The translations under genes were made by a program, and so were the position numbers. Shown piece after piece: positions 16,759-25,377 of a stretch of 47,272 bases of DNA. The notes beneath the pieces were generated by a model. That model did no database searches. It was not told where the DNA came from and worked only from the letters and a program-made list of their open reading frames with translations. The DNA is from Euryarchaeota archaeon UBA23. GTDB taxonomy: Archaea > Thermoplasmatota > Poseidoniia > Poseidoniales > Thalassarchaeaceae. Position 1 is the first letter of the stretch. Every line of letters starts with the position of its first letter. The stretch covers positions 1 through 47,272 of the forward strand of contig DAIJ01000023.1 of assembly GCA_002498725.1 (NCBI GenBank). Reading direction: 5' to 3'.

Positions 16759-17157
16759 ATGGTCAGAATAGATGCCACCTATGATGGCGGATTACGCTGT
16801 ACTGCAACTCATATTCCATCGGGAAATATATTGACGACCGATGCTCCTGTAGATAATCAAGGAAAGGGTGAGGCATTTTCCCCCACGGATTTGTTAGCAA
16901 CATCAATGTTAACTTGTATAATGACAATAATTGCAATACATGCAGAACATCGTGGCCTCAATGTTAGCGGTATGCATGGCTCAGTTGAGAAGCACATGTC
17001 GGCAAATCCAAGGAAAGTAGGGAAATTAGATATTGAAATTACTCTTCCTGATGGGCTTTCAACTGATGATCGTAAGCTACTAATGAAAAAGGGACATGGA
17101 TGCCCTGTTCACAAATCTGTTAGTGAAGAAATGGAAGTAGAAATTAATTTTATTTGA
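16759..17157 (+). CDS. OsmC/Ohr-family peroxidase-like protein
   Basis: This 132-residue protein of the OsmC superfamily belongs to thiol peroxidases that reduce organic hydroperoxides or related compounds. It shows the two family cysteines: one in the helix SMLTCIMTIIA (about residue 55) and one in HGCPVHKSV (about residue 115). The motif FSPTDLLATSMLTC and the start DGGLRCTATH fit the OsmC branch rather than Ohr. It lies 12 bases behind pyrI on the same strand, so it may be the last gene of the pyrBI transcript, although no functional link to pyrimidine synthesis is known. It converges on the tRNA thiolase gene with a five-base gap. Confidence 0.88.
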   Translation: MVRIDATYDGGLRCTATHIPSGNILTTDAPVDNQGKGEAFSPTDLLATSMLTCIMTIIAIHAEHRGLNVSGMHGSVEKHMSANPRKVGKLDIEITLPDGLSTDDRKLLMKKGHGCPVHKSVSEEMEVEINFI

Positions 17158-17162
17158 GTTTC

Positions 17163-18164
17163 TCAAGCAGATTCTGCTAACCATTCTTTCATTGTACAAG
17201 ATTGGCATACTTTACGACTAGTTATCTCTCCACATATTTCACAATTGTTTACCTCAGAATGTGGGTCTCCTCTGGCTTCACGGTGTAATTCTCTGATCTG
17301 ATCAAGAGCATGGAGTAAACCATGTCTTGCACCCGGGCTCTGAGCCTCTAATGAGGCAACTATTGATCTACTCTGTTGTCTCATTGCACCATTTGCATGT
17401 GGGCAGTCACCATGATGAATAGGCAAACCTTTGGCATAAGCATAAGCGTGTATCTCTTGTTCTGGAATCCATCTAAGAGGAACTATTCTTGGCGCTAATC
17501 CTTCAATGGGAGTGGATGTATGCGGAGCTAAACGTACACTACGCTCGATTTCGCCTTTTTGTAAATTCATCAAAATGGACTGAGCCATATCATCTAGATT
17601 ATGCCCAAGTGCCATTACATCAGCCTTGGTTTTTTCAGCGAGAGCATTAAGACTCTGTCGACGGAAAACACCACAATAAGAACATGGCATTAGTCCCTTT
17701 GCTTCATCATGTTTACCAGAAATTATTGGCATCTTTCCAACTACCTCATCCATGTCGTCATAACCCATTTCTGAGTAACTTAGAGTTACGAATTTAATAG
17801 AAAGTGATTCGGCAAGTTTTCTTGCACATTCCAAAGAAGGTGCGCGGTAACCATCTATACCCTCATCGACACATCCTGCAATTATCTCGACATCTCTTCT
17901 TTTTCCAATAATATCTACTAACATATCCAAAAGAACAGCTGAATCTTTTCCACCGGAGATACATGCAAGTATTCGAAAAGGACTACCGTCTTCATGTAGG
18001 GCATTTTTTGGAAGAAGAAGTTGAGACCTTAATTCCTTAGAGACACGTTTACGGATTGATCGAAAGAGATGATGTGAACAAAGATGCTGTCCACTATATT
18101 CCTGATGGAGGATAGCGGGCTTAGGGCAACGAGAGCACTTAGTGATGCTGATACCCGCCGCCAT
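17163..18164 (-). CDS. tRNA 2-thiolation PP-loop protein (Ncs6/TtuA family)
   Basis: This 333-residue ATP-dependent tRNA sulfurtransferase adenylates the target uridine and inserts sulfur (2-thiouridine at position 34 in the Ncs6/NcsA branch, or at 54 in TtuA). An N-terminal zinc finger (CSRCPKP...C..H) is followed by the PP-loop ISGGKDSAVLLDML at about residues 70-83. The cluster- or persulfide-binding PCSYCG is near 162, and a third conserved Cys is in HGDCPHA. A C-terminal zinc finger CEICGEI....CQSC ends the chain. Both terminal fingers and their spacing match the TtuA/Ncs6 family. Which uridine is modified cannot be told from sequence alone. The ATG at 18162-18164 faces the small membrane protein gene at 18261. 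Confidence 0.88.
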   Translation of the reverse strand: MAAGISITKCSRCPKPAILHQEYSGQHLCSHHLFRSIRKRVSKELRSQLLLPKNALHEDGSPFRILACISGGKDSAVLLDMLVDIIGKRRDVEIIAGCVDEGIDGYRAPSLECARKLAESLSIKFVTLSYSEMGYDDMDEVVGKMPIISGKHDEAKGLMPCSYCGVFRRQSLNALAEKTKADVMALGHNLDDMAQSILMNLQKGEIERSVRLAPHTSTPIEGLAPRIVPLRWIPEQEIHAYAYAKGLPIHHGDCPHANGAMRQQSRSIVASLEAQSPGARHGLLHALDQIRELHREARGDPHSEVNNCEICGEITSRKVCQSCTMKEWLAESA

Positions 18165-18260
18165 GTACTGCCGATAGACTATTGCTGCTTGAACCCAACT
18201 GTGTCATTATGCTCAAGTTTAATCGATGGATTGATGCAGTTAATTGATTTCGGCGTTTTG

Positions 18261-18512
18261 ATGAGTGAGGGTCAAGCGTTACCGGGAAGAGAGATCACTC
18301 CTGGGAAAAAGACTACACCATGGTTAGATAGATTGATGCTAATTTTATGGTTAATAATTGCCTATGAGATAAGCGATGGAGTTCTAAATTATCTTAAACC
18401 AATCCTTGGTTTTTGGTCTAAACCATTTGCTCTAATTGGACTTATTACTGGTGCAATTATAGTTAGTGAACAATTTCTAATTCTGATAGAAAAAATTCGA
18501 GGAATTCGTTGA
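18261..18512 (+). CDS. Small two-helix membrane protein
   Basis: The ATG at 18261 opens an 83-residue product with a hydrophilic start (MSEGQALPGREITPGKKT) and two hydrophobic segments (LMLILWLIIAYEISDGVL and ALIGLITGAIIVSEQFLIL). It ends in a basic tail (KIRGIR). The reading frame is open further upstream to 18084, but that part overlaps the thiolase gene start and has a poor, shadow-like composition, so the shorter form is preferred. No family is recognised. It converges with the membrane protein gene ending at 18525, only 12 bases away. Confidence 0.55.
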   Translation: MSEGQALPGREITPGKKTTPWLDRLMLILWLIIAYEISDGVLNYLKPILGFWSKPFALIGLITGAIIVSEQFLILIEKIRGIR

Positions 18513-18524
18513 TAACGTTTTATT

Positions 18525-19748
18525 TCATGCTTCAGGGTTTCTACGGATTTTGGAAATACCAGTTTCGATAAGTCCACTGACACGCTGCCAAGGAACTACA
18601 TATCTCATACCAGCCACAGCAAGAAGAAATAGTCCAGCAGAAATAACCTTACCATAAGTCAATTGTAATTCAAGAGATTCAGAAACTTGGCCACTCCATT
18701 GTGAACCTTCCATTACAGCTACAATGTTTAACATAAATGTATCAAATTCTAGAGCAAGTGCGGTAATCAAGGCAACAGCGGATATTATTCCTGCTGTGTG
18801 AATCAAATGGCTATTAATTACATTAGTAAATTGTCTGATATATTCTGGGTCATTCTTTGATGCCTCTGGGAGTAATACTGCATACTGGAGATGACCTATT
18901 ACTGCACTTCCACATTCATGGAATAATAACAAAAGTATTGCAATTTCTAATAAATCAAGAGCAAGCGGTGAAATTAATCCACCATATAATGTGGCTTCAC
19001 CGATTTGGGCAGGTAATGGACGTAATCCTATTCCAGATACAGCCTCAGTAATTCCTTCAAATGTTAACAATGCATGAATTCCTATAATCATCAAAAAGAA
19101 ACCCAATGACCAACTTAATGAGCGTCGGGACAATGACCAAATCCCAATTAATCCTGCCAATATTGGTGCGAAAACAATACCAATGAAAAATAATTCAATT
19201 CCCAATTGTACTGGTTCAAATAAAATATCTAAGTGATTCATATCATCGTAGGCTTGACCAAACGGAAGATGGAATCCATAAGACAAGATTGACGAAATCC
19301 AACTGAAAATAAACGGCAAGAAAGACCACGCTAGTAAAGACCCAACAAAAATACGATTTGTCCACAATTTAATTTTCTGAGGTCGGGTTTGGTAAAACAT
19401 CCACATTCCAGTAATTACAAAACAGAGTAATAAAGGTACTAGTTGACTAGAAAAACCCTCTGAATCAATGCCAGTTAATATTCTCGGAATGATTAATCCG
19501 TCGTTGTTATCAAGGGCATTATTATCAAAGGATTTGTCTACCCATTCTAACCCCCTAGTATGCTCATATGAAGGGCACCATTCTCCTCCAGACTCCACGA
19601 AAGATGAATCACATGGACCATATACATCTGACATGCGTAATAGTAGAATTAGTAGTGCTGCAGTCGCAATTGTTTGTAGAGTGAGTATTTGCCATCTCTT
19701 ACGTAATCTAGGTAAGTGTAAGGTCTTGCTTGGTGGCACATTTTCCAT
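18525..19748 (-). CDS. Polytopic membrane protein, last gene of the CDC48-DUF58 run
   Basis: This protein of about 407 residues has eight or nine predicted membrane helices, such as TIATAALLILLLRMSDV, LLLCFVITGMWMFYQT, LLAWSFLPFIFSWIS and ISAVALITALALEF. A possible disulfide-bearing outer loop (PCDSSFVESGGEWCPS) follows the first helix. The ATG at 19746-19748 is favoured because GGAGGTGATG lies just upstream and it avoids overlap with the DUF58 gene, which stops at 19774. No family is recognised. In other organisms, polytopic proteins often close DUF58/MoxR gene clusters, so a membrane partner for the DUF58 protein is a reasonable inference. Confidence 0.6.
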   Translation of the reverse strand: MENVPPSKTLHLPRLRKRWQILTLQTIATAALLILLLRMSDVYGPCDSSFVESGGEWCPSYEHTRGLEWVDKSFDNNALDNNDGLIIPRILTGIDSEGFSSQLVPLLLCFVITGMWMFYQTRPQKIKLWTNRIFVGSLLAWSFLPFIFSWISSILSYGFHLPFGQAYDDMNHLDILFEPVQLGIELFFIGIVFAPILAGLIGIWSLSRRSLSWSLGFFLMIIGIHALLTFEGITEAVSGIGLRPLPAQIGEATLYGGLISPLALDLLEIAILLLLFHECGSAVIGHLQYAVLLPEASKNDPEYIRQFTNVINSHLIHTAGIISAVALITALALEFDTFMLNIVAVMEGSQWSGQVSESLELQLTYGKVISAGLFLLAVAGMRYVVPWQRVSGLIETGISKIRRNPEA

Positions 19749-19773
19749 AACTATATCATCACCTCCTCTCATA

Positions 19774-21027
19774 TCATACGGTCTTAACTTGCAAGAGTGC
19801 TTGTGATAGTTCAATATCTGGCATCCAATCAATTACCTTAGCCCCATAACCAGAAATTGCTGTTAAGCGATTTTGGCGTTCTAACTTTAGAACTTCATAA
19901 GACATACGTGGAATACGACTAACTAATCTTTCTAAGTCTATACTAGACGGTGATAAAACTATCACTTCGTGACCTTTGCCTGCTAGACTTCGAATTGCTG
20001 GAAGAGTTGTTCCATCACCCTCTAGACTACTGATTATGAATACTGGTGAACCACGGCTAATTCTAGATGTCATAGCATTTGTTACTGCCTGTAAAGGCAT
20101 ACTACCCTTTGATTCTACACCCGAGAGCATGCTCAGAACCTTGTAGTACTGTTTGTCACCGGTTTCAGGGGAAAGGTAATTCATTCGATCTCCATAAGTT
20201 ACTATAGATACTGAATCTCGTCGACGAATGAAATAATTTGCTATTGAGGCTGCAGCAACAGTGCCCATCTCAAGTGGATTTTTCAATACAGTTCCAATTC
20301 TGGCAATATCGCGAATATCGAGAATGATGAAAACATCCGTTACTGCATCACGTGTTTTTTCATTTACCATTAAATCTCCAGTACGAGCAAAAGCTTTCCA
20401 ATTAATCATACGAAATGCATCGCCTGGAAGGTACTCTCGTAATGAATAGAATTCCATACCCTGACCTGGAGTCTTTAGCGTAGTAGCACCTGTATACATT
20501 TTTGGAACATTTGATCTAAGTAATGCTTCCTCTACCTGACGAACTTGAGGAAATACTGTGATATCGGTTCGATCGTCTACTTTTGATTCATTAACAAATA
20601 AATTGAATGAATTTCGATGACGCACGGAAACTGGTCCGACTGTATAGTGTCCTCTGAGAGGACATCTAACTGTATAACGCATAGTAGCAGATTGACCTGG
20701 GCCAAGATTCATTCTCATCTGATTTATTCCTCTTCTCATTTTCATCTCATGAGGAACATTGTCAAATAATTCAAGTAACTGCGTTCTTCTAAATGAATTA
20801 TTTGTCACCTTTACCTCAACTAAAATATCATCGCCTTTATACACATTTTGAGCAGAAATATTACGACTTATTTCAAGATCTGAATGTCCTGAAACCCATC
20901 CATTAATGACTAGGAAAGCAACTAATGTAAGACCAATTATCATTAACTGAAAATTGGAAATCATCATTCCAACTAGGATAAGAGAAATACCACTTGTAAG
21001 CATAATTGCTGCCTTTCTTGTCCACAT
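19774..21027 (-). CDS. DUF58 protein with a von Willebrand A-like domain
   Basis: This 417-residue protein has two N-terminal helices (about residues 5-45) and a beta-rich domain with CPLRGHYTVGPVSVRHRN. The DUF58 signature follows, EFYSLREYLPGDAFRMINWKAFARTGDLMV (about 195-225), then a vWA-like domain beginning DVFIILDIRD. DUF58 proteins usually work with MoxR-type AAA+ ATPases in maturation or assembly of membrane or exported complexes. The ATG at 21025-21027 overlaps the stop of the DUF4350-like gene (TGATG), and GAGGTGATG lies upstream, so translation is coupled. No moxR is present in the run; the only nearby AAA+ gene is CDC48. Confidence 0.85.
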   Translation of the reverse strand: MWTRKAAIMLTSGISLILVGMMISNFQLMIIGLTLVAFLVINGWVSGHSDLEISRNISAQNVYKGDDILVEVKVTNNSFRRTQLLELFDNVPHEMKMRRGINQMRMNLGPGQSATMRYTVRCPLRGHYTVGPVSVRHRNSFNLFVNESKVDDRTDITVFPQVRQVEEALLRSNVPKMYTGATTLKTPGQGMEFYSLREYLPGDAFRMINWKAFARTGDLMVNEKTRDAVTDVFIILDIRDIARIGTVLKNPLEMGTVAAASIANYFIRRRDSVSIVTYGDRMNYLSPETGDKQYYKVLSMLSGVESKGSMPLQAVTNAMTSRISRGSPVFIISSLEGDGTTLPAIRSLAGKGHEVIVLSPSSIDLERLVSRIPRMSYEVLKLERQNRLTAISGYGAKVIDWMPDIELSQALLQVKTV

Positions 21028-22670
21028 CAAGCATCACCTCCAGTATTTTCTTGACCCCATGCCTTGATTCTTTTGATAATACCCACTAATTCATCTGGTT
21101 TGTAACGTCGATCCTCAAATATGAAATTGATTAAGACTGGGTCCTCTACCATTCTCTGTAATTCCGCTGCAGGTAATGCATCGAATTCTTCACGTGACAG
21201 TGTGTTCAAATTTCTGACCCTAGTAAGAAGCACTTGTCTAATCTTAGCCGGCCTCTGATAGTATTCATAACGGCGAGCGTCACCAAATCCATAATATATA
21301 ATTCTGAAAACATGACGCCAATCCTCTGGATCATCCTTTCTAATTAGAACTGCTTCTAGAATAATAAAAAGTGACATGAAAAGAATAAGCATTGCCATCC
21401 AGTCATTTGTAAAGTAAACAAGAATATAGTAAAGCAGATTATAGGTATCTCCCATAGGAGTAGTTTGTTGATGCCTAGACTCATCAAAAATAACAATAGC
21501 GTCAGAGGACGCTGAAGTACTAGTATTACCTAATAAAAGAGATTCTGCAATAAGATCTAGAGCCCATTTTCGATTATCATTTAGTGGAACATCGAGCGAA
21601 TAGGGAGAAACCGGTCCAGCATCATAAAGTGAGTTAATTAGAAGTGAACCGTCTGCAACAAAATGTACTCTTCCTGATGTCGAATCAAGACACATTCGAT
21701 CCTTACAATATCTTACATAAACAGCAAATGGACCCTGCTCGTCCCCTGCGATTCCAGCTGATTCAAAACCAACTGTCAGATTGCCATCATTGTTTGTATC
21801 AAGATATGAGTCTAATGTACTCGCACTTATGGCATAACGATTCTCTGCCGGATTAAATGCCCCATCTTTCTCAAATGCAGATGGAAGGTTTGTAAGAAGA
21901 TTGTAATTCTCAGAGAAATCATACTCTCCGGCTAATTCGTCCCATCTATGTGCGCAAAGTCCAATATTATTACTGGTAATAACGCCACCAACATCTGGAT
22001 TATATGGGGCATCATCAAGCAGATCGATTATACCATCTCCATCAATATCACGTAGACAGGGGTGAACTGACATTGCAACAGATCCGGATGTAGATGTAAA
22101 ATTGAAAGCACTAGTTTCATTCACCCAAACGTATTGATATCCAAGAGTACGAGCCCAAGCCTCACCATCGTACAGGTTATGGCCTGAGTAAGTAAGGCCA
22201 TATTCGCTAGCCAGACTTGACGAATAACCAAAATCATCCATGAGTATTAGAGTGCCACCTGAATCAACAAAATTCTTGATCGCCTTAATCTCAGAACTTG
22301 TATAACCATCATCTTCTGTGAAATCAATTACGGTCTCATCACCAGTGAATTTAGGGATTGAGATAGTATCTCTTTCAACACCAGAGATTACAAATACTGC
22401 TTGTTCTGGATTATCGATTTCGGTTAGTAACAATGGACTTGACACTAGTGCTGTTGTCTCAATTCCGAGTGATGTGACATCATTTCTAAATGAGCCTAAA
22501 TCATTCCATTCGTCACCATATGCAGATTGCTGAGTTTCACCAGGAATTATGTAAGTGGCACCAATTGTAGAAAGAAGAATTAGTAACATAACCCAGAACG
22601 AGAATACCAATGAATTGCGTCTAACTCTGCGAGAAGTTAGTCTCTTAATCCAATCGCGCGATTCCGCCAT
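21027..22670 (-). CDS. DUF4350-like membrane protein
   Basis: This 547-residue protein has a first helix near residues 20-45 (LVFSFWVMLLILLSTIGATYII), a large outer domain, and a second helix near 440-460 (WMAMLILFMSLFIILEAVLI). It ends in a basic/acidic cytoplasmic tail. Two short stretches are DUF4350/GATase-like: SGGTLILMDDFGYSSSLASEYGL and a later FVADGSLLINSLYD. A calcium-type segment (DIDGDGIIDLLDDAPYNPD) lies near residue 215. Genes of this type commonly sit beside DUF58 and MoxR genes. The start at 22668-22670 is used; a longer frame to 22736 has no support. It overlaps the DUF58 gene by one base. Confidence 0.65.
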   Translation of the reverse strand: MAESRDWIKRLTSRRVRRNSLVFSFWVMLLILLSTIGATYIIPGETQQSAYGDEWNDLGSFRNDVTSLGIETTALVSSPLLLTEIDNPEQAVFVISGVERDTISIPKFTGDETVIDFTEDDGYTSSEIKAIKNFVDSGGTLILMDDFGYSSSLASEYGLTYSGHNLYDGEAWARTLGYQYVWVNETSAFNFTSTSGSVAMSVHPCLRDIDGDGIIDLLDDAPYNPDVGGVITSNNIGLCAHRWDELAGEYDFSENYNLLTNLPSAFEKDGAFNPAENRYAISASTLDSYLDTNNDGNLTVGFESAGIAGDEQGPFAVYVRYCKDRMCLDSTSGRVHFVADGSLLINSLYDAGPVSPYSLDVPLNDNRKWALDLIAESLLLGNTSTSASSDAIVIFDESRHQQTTPMGDTYNLLYYILVYFTNDWMAMLILFMSLFIILEAVLIRKDDPEDWRHVFRIIYYGFGDARRYEYYQRPAKIRQVLLTRVRNLNTLSREEFDALPAAELQRMVEDPVLINFIFEDRRYKPDELVGIIKRIKAWGQENTGGDA

Positions 22671-22759
22671 ACTGCAAGCCACCGTTCCTACGGAACGATT
22701 GACGAGCCTCAACTGCAACTTAAGACCGTTATTCACCTATGAACGGTTCCTGCATCGAC

Positions 22760-23002
22760 TCAACGTGCAAGTTGTATACTAGCTGCCACCTCAGCAACCT
22801 CAGAAACTGGAACGGAAAGAAGACCATCGACAGTTGGCCAAGGAAGCATAGATGGATCTAGATCTAACTCAAGATTTACCAATAAAGCAGTTACATTACC
22901 AGACCCTATGTCAATACGAAAATCTGTAAGAACTCCAAGTTTATCTCCGGCTTGATCAATTACGTCTCTTCCAAGAATTTCACGACCGAAAGTTGTAGGC
23001 AT
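22760..23002 (-). CDS. PRC-barrel domain protein
   Basis: This 80-residue single-domain PRC-barrel protein starts FGREILGRDVIDQAGDKLGVL and has the core DFRIDIGSGNVTALLV. PRC barrels are small beta-barrels found in ribosome maturation factors (RimM), photosynthetic reaction centre subunit H, and stand-alone archaeal proteins. Stand-alone archaeal versions are linked to RNA metabolism and cell division. AGGTGAT lies upstream of the ATG at 23000-23002. The gene is only eight bases behind the CDC48 gene, so the two are very likely co-transcribed. A partner or adaptor role with CDC48 is inference. Confidence 0.8.
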   Translation of the reverse strand: MPTTFGREILGRDVIDQAGDKLGVLTDFRIDIGSGNVTALLVNLELDLDPSMLPWPTVDGLLSVPVSEVAEVAASIQLAR

Positions 23003-23010
23003 AACATCAC

Positions 23011-25236
23011 CTAAACTGCCTCAATACCAGATAAAGTGTCTGGTCTTCTACGAACTGATTCTAATCCACTAGTCAACATTGATTCCATACGTCCATAGTA
23101 CTCCATCATATCATCAGTAATTGTAGGTCTAACTCTATCAATTGCTTCTTCAAAGGATTTCTTAGATACTGACTTCTTACCAGCACGCATTGCAATCAGA
23201 GCGGCTTCTCTACAAATTGATTCTATATCTGCTCCAGTATAGTTTTCCAATAAATCCGCCATATCTTCAATCTTGAATTTCCCAAGAGGCATTTCAGCTG
23301 TATGAATTCGGAGAATTGCTTCTCTTGCCTCCTTGTCTGGCGGTGGAACATGTAATACACGTTCAAATCTGCCACTTCTAAGTAAAGCAGGGTCGATCAT
23401 CTCAGGACGATTGGTCGCTGCAACAACAATTACGCCTTCCATAGATTCCACTCCATCCATGCTACTCAGTAATTGATTAACCACTCTATTCATTACATCA
23501 GAGCCTTCACCAGAACCAGATCTACGAACACCAGCAATACTTTCGAATTCATCAAGGAATATTATTGATGGACTAGATTGCTTGGCCTTCTTGAATACTT
23601 CACGGACTGCCCTTTCGGATTCACCTACCCACTTAGAGACCATTTCGGGTCCTTTTATTGAAATGAAATTAGCCTTTGCTTCATTTGCAATGGCTTTAGC
23701 TATCAATGTTTTACCAGTTCCTGGTGCACCAAAGAGGACTATTCCTCTGGGGGGATTAATACCAAAGTGTTCGAAAACATCTGGTTTAGTTAAGGGCCAC
23801 TCAACTGACTCCTTAAGACGCTCTTTGACTTCTTGTAAACCTCCTACTTCTTCCCAACCTACTTCAGGAACTTCTACGTATATTTCTCTTAATGCGCTGG
23901 GCTCAATTTCCTTTATTGCTTCACGGAAATCAATCATCTTTACTTCCATTTTTTCAAGTACCTCGGTTGGTATTTGTTCTTCATCTAAGTCTATCTCTGG
24001 TAAATATCTACGAAGAGCCTTCATTGCTGACTCTCTTACTAAAGCAGAAATATCTGCACCTACAAAACCATATGAATTATCTAATAACCATTCCATATCA
24101 AAATCATCGCTAATCGGCATTCCTCTAGTATGAATATTGATTATTTCCTCGCGCCCGTTTTTGTCCGGCACACCTATCTCTAATTCTCGATCAAATCTTC
24201 CCGGACGACGAAGAGCCGGATCAATGGCATCTCTTCGATTAGTCGCACCAATAACGACTACATTGTCACGTCCTTGCATACCATCTAGAAGTGTGAGTAA
24301 CTGGGCAACAACGCGACGTTCTACTTCGCCGGAAACATCCTCTCTCTTTGGGGCTATTGAGTCAAGTTCATCAATGAAAATAATTGCTGGAGAATTAGCA
24401 GCTGCTTCATCGAATATTTCTCGCAATTGTTTTTCACTTTCTCCATAATATTTTGAAATAATCTCTGGACCATTAATTGATGTAAAGTGAGCTTGTGTTT
24501 CACTGGCTACAGCCTTTGCTATGAGGGTTTTTCCGGTTCCAGGAGGGCCATGCAATAGAACTCCTCGAGGAGGGTCAATTCCTAATCTGCGGAAAAGTAT
24601 TGGATGCTTGAGAGGTAATTCGATCATCTCTCTAACTTTCTGTAATTGATCACCAATACCACCTATATCCTCGTATGTTATACTGGAAACTTCAGATTCT
24701 TCAGCCTCATCAAGTGCTTCCTCTTTGATTATTATCTCTGTATCTGGAAGAACCTGAACTATTCCCTTAGGGCTTGTCTGAACTATTTGAAACGGTAGAG
24801 CCTCTGCAAAGAGTGTCATCCCAGGAATAAAAATCCTATCTCCGGATACCACAGGTCTCTTATTCAGGCCACGCCTTGCAAAACCTTCGATCCCGGGGCC
24901 AAAACGAACCTTCTGCTGTTTGGCCATCACCGGACTAAGAACTAGGCGTGTACAAGCCTGAGCCTCAACTTTTCTTATTACTACTCTATCTCCTAGAGAA
25001 ACACTAGCATTTTTACGAATTATTCCGTCTACACGAATTACTCCAAGATTAGCATCTTCCGGCCTACAGCGCCATACTATAGCAGCAGTTGATCGTTCAC
25101 CTTCAATTTCAATAATGTCTCCTGGTTTAAGATTCAATTCATTATCAAACGGTACTCTAGCACGTCCGTGTCCCACGTCACTAGGTATAGCCTTAGCCAC
25201 CCTAAGTTTCAGTTCCTTCTCCGATTCATCCGCCAT
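23011..25236 (-). CDS. CDC48/VCP-family AAA+ ATPase
   Basis: This hexameric double-ring AAA+ unfoldase of 741 residues has the full archaeal VAT/CDC48 layout. An N-terminal double-psi barrel (residues 1-90) is followed by a second substrate-binding subdomain (to about 180). The D1 ring has Walker A GPPGTGKT (230-237) and Walker B IIFIDELDSI. The D2 ring has Walker A GAPGTGKT and Walker B IIFLDEFESI. D2 carries DEFES where DEIDS is usual, but the catalytic Asp-Glu pair is intact. The ATG at 25234-25236 has GGAGG ten bases upstream; a longer frame to 25266 is unlikely. It heads a five-gene same-strand run including a PRC-barrel protein and DUF4350/DUF58 genes. Its ubiquitous role is to unfold or extract proteins for the proteasome. 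Confidence 0.95.
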   Translation of the reverse strand: MADESEKELKLRVAKAIPSDVGHGRARVPFDNELNLKPGDIIEIEGERSTAAIVWRCRPEDANLGVIRVDGIIRKNASVSLGDRVVIRKVEAQACTRLVLSPVMAKQQKVRFGPGIEGFARRGLNKRPVVSGDRIFIPGMTLFAEALPFQIVQTSPKGIVQVLPDTEIIIKEEALDEAEESEVSSITYEDIGGIGDQLQKVREMIELPLKHPILFRRLGIDPPRGVLLHGPPGTGKTLIAKAVASETQAHFTSINGPEIISKYYGESEKQLREIFDEAAANSPAIIFIDELDSIAPKREDVSGEVERRVVAQLLTLLDGMQGRDNVVVIGATNRRDAIDPALRRPGRFDRELEIGVPDKNGREEIINIHTRGMPISDDFDMEWLLDNSYGFVGADISALVRESAMKALRRYLPEIDLDEEQIPTEVLEKMEVKMIDFREAIKEIEPSALREIYVEVPEVGWEEVGGLQEVKERLKESVEWPLTKPDVFEHFGINPPRGIVLFGAPGTGKTLIAKAIANEAKANFISIKGPEMVSKWVGESERAVREVFKKAKQSSPSIIFLDEFESIAGVRRSGSGEGSDVMNRVVNQLLSSMDGVESMEGVIVVAATNRPEMIDPALLRSGRFERVLHVPPPDKEAREAILRIHTAEMPLGKFKIEDMADLLENYTGADIESICREAALIAMRAGKKSVSKKSFEEAIDRVRPTITDDMMEYYGRMESMLTSGLESVRRRPDTLSGIEAV

Positions 25237-25329
25237 GCTGGGCCTCCTTGTGAGTTGTTGTCCCAATAGGGGGTTGTTAAACCCACCAATTCAGCATTGT
25301 CTGATCATAAATTCAGTTATCAGAACTAT

Positions 25330-25377
25330 GATGTGCGATGCGGTGGATTCATCATAGTATTATGATTCGCACACATC
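25330..25377. promoter_or_regulatory. Dyad elements between CDC48 and aldehyde dehydrogenase genes
   Basis: Two nested inverted repeats lie immediately before the ALDH start. ATCATA (25351-25356), GTAT and TATGAT (25361-25366) form a perfect 6-bp dyad. GATGTGCGA (25330-25338) is mirrored imperfectly by TCGCACACATC (25367-25377). They could be an operator or a promoter element for either divergent gene. No regulator is recognised. Confidence 0.3.

Noticed and set aside
18084..18260. Upstream extension of the 83-residue membrane protein
   Set aside because: It overlaps the start of the tRNA thiolase gene and has an unlikely composition; the ATG at 18261 gives a coherent small membrane protein.
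23582..24133. Plus-strand frame of 183 codons opposite CDC48
   Set aside because: It is the antisense shadow of the highly conserved AAA+ gene; no domain is recognisable and codon bias follows the minus strand.
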